The notes below the pieces were generated by a model, which was given only the letters and a program-made list of their open reading frames with translations, had not been told where the DNA came from and ran no database searches. A program made the translations under genes and the position numbers. A stretch of 18,564 nucleotides of DNA, taken from NCBI GenBank assembly GCA_035763085.1, contig DASUBV010000298.1:1-18564 (forward strand). The letters run 5' to 3'. Shown here piece after piece: positions 14,176-18,564 of this stretch. Source of the DNA: DASUBV01 sp035763085 (GTDB lineage Bacteria; Actinomycetota; Actinomycetes; Streptosporangiales; Streptosporangiaceae). The stretch's first letter is position 1. Every line of letters starts with the position of its first letter.

Positions 14176-15648
14176 ATGACGAACGTCCGGCCCGGCCCGC
14201 TGCCGACCGCGGCGGGCGCAACGGCACCGACCGCGGCGGAGGGCCGCCCGGCCCCTGCCTTCGCGCTGCTGGGCACGGTGCAGGTCACGCTGGTCTTCAC
14301 CATCACCCTGATCGCTGTGCCGCTTCCGGCGATCGGCCGGGAATTCGGGCTGGGCCATTCCAGCCTCATCCTGGTGAGCACGGCGTACGGCCTCTCATTC
14401 AGCGGGCTGCTGCTGCTCGGCGGCCGGCTCGCCGACCGCCGCGGCGCTCGCGCGGTATTCACCACGGGCCTGGTCGTTTTCGCCGTGGCCTCGTCAGTGG
14501 CAGCAGCCGCGCCGGGCTTCGTGGTCCTGGTCGCGGCTCGCTTCGCCCAGGGCGCCGGGGCGGCGCTGGTGGCGCCGTCGGCCATGGCCGTGCTCCGGGC
14601 GATCATCCCCGGCGAGGTCAGCCATGCCCGCGCCCTGGCGACCTGGGGCGGGTTGTCCGTGCTGGGGGCGACCGCCGGGATCTTGCTGTCGGGCGTGGTG
14701 ACCACCTGGGTGTCGTGGCGGTGGATGTTCGCCCTCCCGCTGCTGGTCAGCATGGTCGCGGTCATGCTGGCCCGCCGGTGGCTGCCGCGCGTTGCGCCGG
14801 GCGGGCGGGCCGCGCTGGATCTCCGGGGAGCCGCGCTGGCCACAGCCGGGGTCACGCTGGTCAGTTACGCGCTAGTAGTGACGGGCGGGCACGCCTGGTC
14901 CTCCGCGGCGGTGCTGATCCCGCTGGTGACCGGCCTGGCGCTGCTGGCGGCCTTTGCCGCAGCCGAATGGCACAGCCGGGATCCGCTGCTGCCGCCGGCG
15001 TTCCTCGCTGACCGGCGCCGCGCCACCGCGCTGCTGGCGATCGCATTCGCCGCGGCCGGAACCGCGGTGACGTTTCTCTTCCTGGCGCTGTACCTGCAGC
15101 AGGCCCGGGGCTGGACTCCGCTGGGCACCTCGCTGGCCTTCGCGCCGTATGCGCTGTCCCTGATCACCGCCGGCCGGCTCGCCAGCCGTCTCGTCGCCCG
15201 GTTCGGCGCCCGCGTGGTCACCGGTGCCGGCCTCGCGATCGCGGCCTGCGGGCTGTTCCTGCTCGCGCAGCTCAGCCCGCATACGGTCTACGCCTCCGGC
15301 CTGCTGCCAGGCATCGTGCTGCTGCCCGCCGGAGCCGCGCTCACCTTCGCCGGCGCTGCGGTCCTGGCCGCCGGCGGCGTCCCGCAGCAGCAGGCAGGCC
15401 TCGCCGGCGGCGTCATGAACACCGCCATGGAACTCGGCCCGACCCTGGGCCTTGCCTTGCTGACAACCGTCGCCGCCGCCGGTGCCTCGCATGCCGCGGC
15501 AGCAGGTGCCAGCACGCAGGCCGCCGCGACCAGCGGCTACGCGTGGGCTCTGGGTGCCGCCGCGCTCGCATTCGCTCTCCTGGCCGTGCTGTCGGCAGTC
15601 CCGGTTCCGGCTGCCGCTTCTCACCATCGCCGTTCCCCCCGCAGTTAG
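14176..15648 (+). CDS. MFS drug exporter, DHA2 (EmrB/QacA-like) family
   Basis: Proton-driven multidrug efflux pump of 490 residues in the cytoplasmic membrane, most likely 14 transmembrane segments judging by length and family. The ATG at 14176 is chosen for GGGAGGA (14165-14171) just upstream; an in-frame ATG at 14122 would read through the palindrome and has no ribosome-binding site. The first helix spans about residues 30-51. Motif A is GGRLADRRGARAVF (82-95), between helices 2 and 3. A motif-C-like stretch, GGLSVLGATAGILLSG (158-173), marks drug:H+ antiporters, followed by WRWMF (181-185). Its stop codon (TAG, 15646-15648) overlaps the Shine-Dalgarno of the SDR gene, so translation of the two is likely coupled. 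Confidence 0.88.
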   Translation: MTNVRPGPLPTAAGATAPTAAEGRPAPAFALLGTVQVTLVFTITLIAVPLPAIGREFGLGHSSLILVSTAYGLSFSGLLLLGGRLADRRGARAVFTTGLVVFAVASSVAAAAPGFVVLVAARFAQGAGAALVAPSAMAVLRAIIPGEVSHARALATWGGLSVLGATAGILLSGVVTTWVSWRWMFALPLLVSMVAVMLARRWLPRVAPGGRAALDLRGAALATAGVTLVSYALVVTGGHAWSSAAVLIPLVTGLALLAAFAAAEWHSRDPLLPPAFLADRRRATALLAIAFAAAGTAVTFLFLALYLQQARGWTPLGTSLAFAPYALSLITAGRLASRLVARFGARVVTGAGLAIAACGLFLLAQLSPHTVYASGLLPGIVLLPAGAALTFAGAAVLAAGGVPQQQAGLAGGVMNTAMELGPTLGLALLTTVAAAGASHAAAAGASTQAAATSGYAWALGAAALAFALLAVLSAVPVPAAASHHRRSPRS

Positions 15649-15659
15649 GAGTAACCAGC

Positions 15660-16421
15660 ATGAATACTCGCTTCACCAGCAAGAATGTCCTCATTACCGG
15701 AGGCGGCACCGGCATCGGCCGGGCGATCGCCCTGGCCTTTGCCCGGGAGGACGCCACCGTCATCGTGGCCGGGCGGTCCGCCGAGCCACTGAGCCAGACC
15801 GTAAAGCTGATCACGGACGGCGGCGGCCGCGCCACGGCGATCACCGCTGACGTCACCCGGTCCGACGACGTCGCTGCGCTCGTGGCCGGTGCTGCGGCGG
15901 CATACGGCAGCCTGGATGTCGCGGTGAACAATGCAGGCACGCTCACCGCCTTCGGGCCGGTCGGCGACATCGACGAGGACCAGTGGTCGGAACTCGTCTC
16001 GGTCAACCTCACCGGCACCCTGCTGTCGATGAAGCACGAAATCGCCTACATGCGCCGCCACGGCGGCGGAGCCATCGTCAACGTCGCCTCCAGCCTCGGC
16101 GCCCACATGCGCCTTGCCGGACTGGGAGCCTACGTGGCAACCAAAGCAGCCGTCAGCGCGCTGACCCGCAACGCGGCGCTGGACCACATCGGCGACCGGA
16201 TCCGGATCAACGCCATCAGTCCCGGCCCGGCGGACACGCCGATGTCCGCCCGGCCCGGCGAGACCCAGGCCGACCGCGATGCCCGGATGCGGGAGCAGCT
16301 GCCAGCTGGCCGCGTCGCCAGCCTCGACGAGGTCGCCGCCGCGGCGCTGTACCTGGCCTCACCCGAAGCAGGCTTCCTCGTGGGAACAGACCTGGTCATC
16401 GACGGAGGGGCCACCGCCTGA
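15660..16421 (+). CDS. Short-chain dehydrogenase/reductase (classical SDR)
   Basis: NAD(P)-dependent oxidoreductase of 253 residues. Cofactor loop TGGGTGIG (13-20), NNAG (90-93), catalytic Ser144 or Ser145 in NVASSLG, and the Tyr158-x3-Lys162 pair in YVATK are all present, as is the C-terminal PG (188-189) and DGG (248-250). Arg39 after the second strand (AGRS) suggests a preference for NADP. The ATG at 15660 has AGGAG (15647-15651) 8 nt upstream, and that site overlaps the stop codon of the exporter gene. The substrate is unknown. Association with TetR and MFS genes suggests modification of a compound that is also exported, but this is inference. Confidence 0.9.
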   Translation: MNTRFTSKNVLITGGGTGIGRAIALAFAREDATVIVAGRSAEPLSQTVKLITDGGGRATAITADVTRSDDVAALVAGAAAAYGSLDVAVNNAGTLTAFGPVGDIDEDQWSELVSVNLTGTLLSMKHEIAYMRRHGGGAIVNVASSLGAHMRLAGLGAYVATKAAVSALTRNAALDHIGDRIRINAISPGPADTPMSARPGETQADRDARMREQLPAGRVASLDEVAAAALYLASPEAGFLVGTDLVIDGGATA

Positions 16422-16516
16422 CAGATGCGCGCTCCCACCCCGGTACATCACGCAGCGGCGCCGACGCGGGCAGGATCGCTGGAACCCGGACAAGTTGCGC
16501 TGTCCGCCACCTCCAA

Positions 16517-16570
16517 GCCGCCACCGGTAGTCACCAGCCGGCCACACGACCCGGTTAACTTCGAAGAGCC
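16517..16570 (-). repeat. Right inverted repeat of the cassette
   Basis: 54 bp; read on the minus strand from 16570 it begins GGCTCTTCGAAGTTAACCGG. It is the inverted counterpart of 13252-13306. The region from the SDR stop (16421) to the repeat holds no recognisable gene. Confidence 0.85.
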
Positions 16571-16606
16571 GGATGTGCGCGCGGGGTAAGAGAGACTGAC
16601 GCACTG

Positions 16607-17054
16607 TCACCCATCTGGCGGCTTGGAGAAGTGCTGGCTCAGCATGGCCACGGCTTGATCCTGACTGATCTCGGCGAGTTCCGATTCCTTCAGGCCAAGG
16701 TGTTTCATCAGGGCACGGGCCAGGCTCAGAGTGAGCGGTTTGGCCCGCTCAGCTTCCCTCGTTCCGGCTAGCCCGCGCCCGTCCTGGCCGCGTCGGGGCA
16801 CTATGCCGTTGTCGACGCAGGCCCAGAACTCCTCGGCCGTGACTAGCAGCTGATCGTCCAGGATGTGTCCCCAGAGCTTGGGATCACTGATCTCGGTGCG
16901 ATCGATGGGATGCGAGCAGTGCGACCGAAAGAACTGCTCCGCTGGAGGTTGCGAACTCGTAGGTCGGATGGTGAGTGCTAGGCACCTCATGCCAGCCCTC
17001 GCGATCCCAGAACCGTTTTAAGTCTCGGCGTGTTGGAACCCGGCGCGCGGACAT
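16607..17054 (-). pseudogene. Toxin-like gene of a toxin-antitoxin pair, broken by a 1-nt frameshift
   Basis: The ATG at 17054 begins 4 nt after the antitoxin stop codon and encodes MSARRVPTRRDLKRFWDREG. The frame continues through THHPTYEFATSSGAVL and then runs out of register, stopping at 16884. From about 16930 a second frame, offset by one base, continues RSHCSHPIDRTEISDPKLWG and HILDDQLLVTAEEFWACVDN to the stop at 16607. Removing one T from the CTTT at about 16932-16928 (minus strand) joins them into 148 codons. The restored protein resembles, from memory, actinobacterial proteins named as cytotoxic translational repressors of RelE-type modules (RDLxRFxxxxGW ... SHPxDRT ... LWxHILxDQL ... 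EFW). As written the product is truncated to 56 residues. A sequencing error could explain the shift. Confidence 0.65.
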
Positions 17055-17058
17055 CCGA

Positions 17059-17421
17059 TCAGCCAGCCAGCCATTCACGCAACTGCTCGTCGGTGCTGAG
17101 GTCGGCCAGCATCACTAGGCCCCAGTTATCGCGGTGGTTCGGCGCATTGAGCAGGCGGCTGTGCCAGGCTTCGGCGTACTCGCGAATCTCCCCCACCAGG
17201 TCGTCTAGCGCGTCATCGAGGGTCGTGCCCTCGCCGCTCAGCGGCAGGCCGGGGATGAACACATGGCTTGCCGAATCGGAGACGCTGACCACTGGCCTTG
17301 CTGACACGAGTACCGAGAGCCCGTGCCTCATCCTGTCGGCCGAGAACCCCTCTCCAGCGGCACCCCGAACGCTCTGAAAGCCATCTTCGAGGACTTTCGC
17401 GTCATCTTCCTGCACGCTCAT
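17059..17421 (-). CDS. Antitoxin-like protein upstream of the broken toxin gene
   Basis: 120-residue protein starting MSVQEDDAKVLEDGFQSVRG. The centre, SHVFIPGLPLSGEG (52-65), followed by TTLDDALDDLVGEIREYAE (66-84), resembles the HicB-like strand-helix pattern. The NAPNHRDNWGLVMLADLS stretch (92-109) and the acidic tail DEQLREWLAG are, as I remember, typical of actinobacterial antitoxins paired with the toxin family next door. GAGGGG lies 7 nt before the ATG. The stop codon is 4 nt before the toxin ATG, the tight antitoxin-first order of type II modules. An 8-bp palindrome GAGCGCTC (17439-17446) upstream could be an autoregulatory site. The pair sits between the cassette and lysozyme gene B, and its base composition is less GC-rich than its neighbours. 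Confidence 0.6.
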   Translation of the reverse strand: MSVQEDDAKVLEDGFQSVRGAAGEGFSADRMRHGLSVLVSARPVVSVSDSASHVFIPGLPLSGEGTTLDDALDDLVGEIREYAEAWHSRLLNAPNHRDNWGLVMLADLSTDEQLREWLAG

Positions 17422-17579
17422 TCAAGTTCCCCTCTGCGCGAGCGCTCACGCCCAGAACTAGTATCGCCCCGCGAAACCGGGAGCGCGCCACATTACAGCC
17501 TGGCCGGTTCGGCCCTAGTTGTACGGTTAAGCACATTGTGCCGCTGGCCAGCCAGGGCTATCCGGCAGGAGCTGCGCTG

Positions 17580-18398
17580 CTACAGGTGGCAGGCGGCGGC
17601 TACGGCTTCGGCGGAGGACTCGCGGGTGCCGGCGACCGGGTTGCTGGCGTGCTCGAAGTCCGTCACGTAGATGTCGGCCGCCGCGGCCGGGCTGGCGGCG
17701 CTGTTCAGGGCCGGCAGGTCCGAGGCGAACTGGTTGTTGAAGCTCAGGATGCCGTTCAGCTGGGTCTGCAGGTCCCTGGCCGTGTCGCCGGTGATGTAAC
17801 CCGCCGGGAGCGGGGTCCAGCCGATCAGGCCGCCCGCGCCGCCGCTGCCGGACTCGGGGTTGCCGCCCGACTCCTGGTAGATGTTGCCGGCCACGCCCGC
17901 GGCGCCGTTGGCGCTGTAGCCGTGCGCGATCAGGAAGGCCACGATCGCCTGCACGTTCTGCGGCAGCGGCCCGCCGGTGCCGCTGCAGACGGGCGGCGGC
18001 GGGTGCAGGGCCCGCTGCCGCGCCCGGGCGGCGGCTCTGGCCCTCTGTGCGCGGGCCACCGAGCGGTGCACGTCAGCGGCCGCGCTGGCGCTCTTGGCGT
18101 GCTGCGCCTCCTTGGCCTCGGCGTGCGCCGCGGACGCCATGTCCGACAGGCCGGCCGCCCGGGCTGGGCTGAGCACGTCGGCCGTGGCGGCATGCGGGGC
18201 CCCTGGCGAGCCGGTCACCAGATGACGCACCTGCGGGACGGCCGCGAGCGTGCCCAGCACTGCGATGGCAGGCAGCGCGATGGCTGCGGACCTGGGGACC
18301 TTGAGCTTCGGCGGCTTGGGCGGCGCCTGATGCCGCCCGGCGCGATGCCGGCCTCCCGTGCTGACTGGTTTCCTGCCACGCACAGTGGCTGTGCTCAC
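17580..18398 (-). CDS. Membrane-anchored phage-tail-lysozyme-like protein B
   Basis: 272-residue paralogue of protein A. Basic, His/Arg/Pro-rich N-terminus (1-37), a hydrophobic segment (about 38-54), an Ala/Arg-rich probable coiled coil (78-130) in place of A's Pro/Ser linker, then the lysozyme-like domain (138-272). GAAGVAGNIYQESGGNPES (165-183) carries the probable catalytic Glu176. GLIGWTPLPAGYITG (190-204) and AAADIYVTDFEHA (239-251) match protein A closely. Cys138 and Cys270 match A's Cys127 and Cys259. The GTG at 18398 has AGGCGG 5 nt upstream, and its position aligns with the A start. Probable function is peptidoglycan cleavage outside the membrane. The gene shares the conserved 90-nt leader with gene A. 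Confidence 0.8.
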   Translation of the reverse strand: MSTATVRGRKPVSTGGRHRAGRHQAPPKPPKLKVPRSAAIALPAIAVLGTLAAVPQVRHLVTGSPGAPHAATADVLSPARAAGLSDMASAAHAEAKEAQHAKSASAAADVHRSVARAQRARAAARARQRALHPPPPVCSGTGGPLPQNVQAIVAFLIAHGYSANGAAGVAGNIYQESGGNPESGSGGAGGLIGWTPLPAGYITGDTARDLQTQLNGILSFNNQFASDLPALNSAASPAAAADIYVTDFEHASNPVAGTRESSAEAVAAACHL

Positions 18399-18488
18399 TA
18401 AGCCGCCTATCGCCGGATCCTCGCCCAGCTACGCGGCCGCCTGCGCCTCTCGCCGGGCCTTACCCTGCTTCAACGGAGCAGCATGCCA
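18399..18488 (-). promoter_or_regulatory. Conserved structured leader of lysozyme gene B (candidate cis-regulatory RNA)
   Basis: Counterpart of 12108-12197. Outer stem GCCCGGC (18458-18452) with GCUGGGC (18429-18423), 7 bp including one G-U pair. GAGAGG (18451-18446) lies on the 5' side and UA (18431-18430) on the 3' side. Inner stem CGC (18445-18443) with GCG (18434-18432) around an 8-nt loop. An in-frame TAG within the leader rules out a longer protein N-terminus. The hairpin ends 24 nt before the GTG, close enough to influence initiation. Confidence 0.45.
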
Positions 18489-18564
18489 GGGCACATCGGC
18501 CCAGCGCAGGCAAACTCGAACAAATAATCCATCTGCGCCCCACCACGGCAATCCGCCGCGGCGG

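Larger units (their letters stand above)
13252..16570. mobile_element. Putative transposase-less cargo cassette (tetR-MFS-SDR) with ISL3-like inverted ends
   Basis: Two ~54-bp repeats in opposite orientation bound a 3.3-kb block holding three co-directional genes. Both outer ends begin GGCTCTTCGAAGTTA when read inward. GGCTCTTC-type tips are, from memory, typical of ISL3-family elements, which make 8-bp target duplications. The 8 bp outside the ends are GCATATGC (13244-13251) and GGATGTGC (16571-16578), matching at 6 of 8 positions. No transposase gene or obvious remnant is visible inside. This would fit a mobile insertion cassette moved in trans. Two independent insertions of a solo repeat in opposite orientation would give the same picture. 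Confidence 0.5.

Noticed and set aside
17298..18401. 367-codon plus-strand open frame opposite lysozyme gene B
   Set aside because: The opposite strand has a clear conserved domain, ribosome-binding site and paralogue; this frame has no domain and crosses the antitoxin start.
18553..18564. 12-bp palindrome CCGCCGCGGCGG at the window end
   Set aside because: Short, simple GC sequence at the edge with no context to interpret it.
1..18564. tRNA, rRNA genes or CRISPR arrays
   Set aside because: I looked for regularly spaced repeats and conserved tRNA/rRNA blocks on both strands and saw none; a tRNA search program would be needed to be certain.

Overview
The window is very GC-rich (third codon positions almost always G or C), uses GTG and TTG starts, and carries CsoR, P450 and secreted chitin/chitosan-hydrolase genes. 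This points to a filamentous soil actinomycete. I cannot place it to genus from the sequence.

Layout. 1-927 (-): 5' part of an inositol-3-phosphate synthase-like gene, cut by the window edge. 1034-3643: a divergent copper-response pair, csoR (-) and a CPH-type P1B ATPase (+), each with its own CsoR-type palindromic operator. 3719-5056 (-): a cytochrome P450 with a low-complexity insertion. 5057-5331: a divergent intergenic region with a perfect 14-bp-stem inverted repeat and an AT-rich promoter. 5332-9473 (+): two secreted glycoside hydrolases, a GH2 exo-glucosaminidase-like enzyme and a GH18 chitinase-like enzyme, closed by a probable terminator; together they look like a chitin/chitosan utilisation unit. 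9611-11266 (+): a YtcJ-type amidohydrolase. 11292-12107 (-): membrane-anchored phage-tail-lysozyme-like protein A. 12427-13215 (+): an enoyl-CoA hydratase/isomerase-family protein lacking the usual catalytic glutamates.

13252-16570 is bounded by ~54-bp imperfect inverted repeats and carries three co-directional genes: TetR regulator, MFS exporter and short-chain dehydrogenase. No transposase is visible inside. It looks like a cargo cassette with ISL3-like ends.

16607-17421 (-): a toxin-antitoxin-like pair whose toxin gene is split by a 1-nt frameshift. 17580-18398 (-): lysozyme-like protein B, a paralogue of A.

The most novel-looking signal is in the leaders of lysozyme genes A and B. The 90 nt before each start align without gaps (about 66% identical by my count). 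The similarity largely stops at the start codon, and the two leaders can fold the same way with at least one compensatory base-pair change. This may be an undescribed cis-regulatory RNA controlling these cell-wall-hydrolase-like genes.
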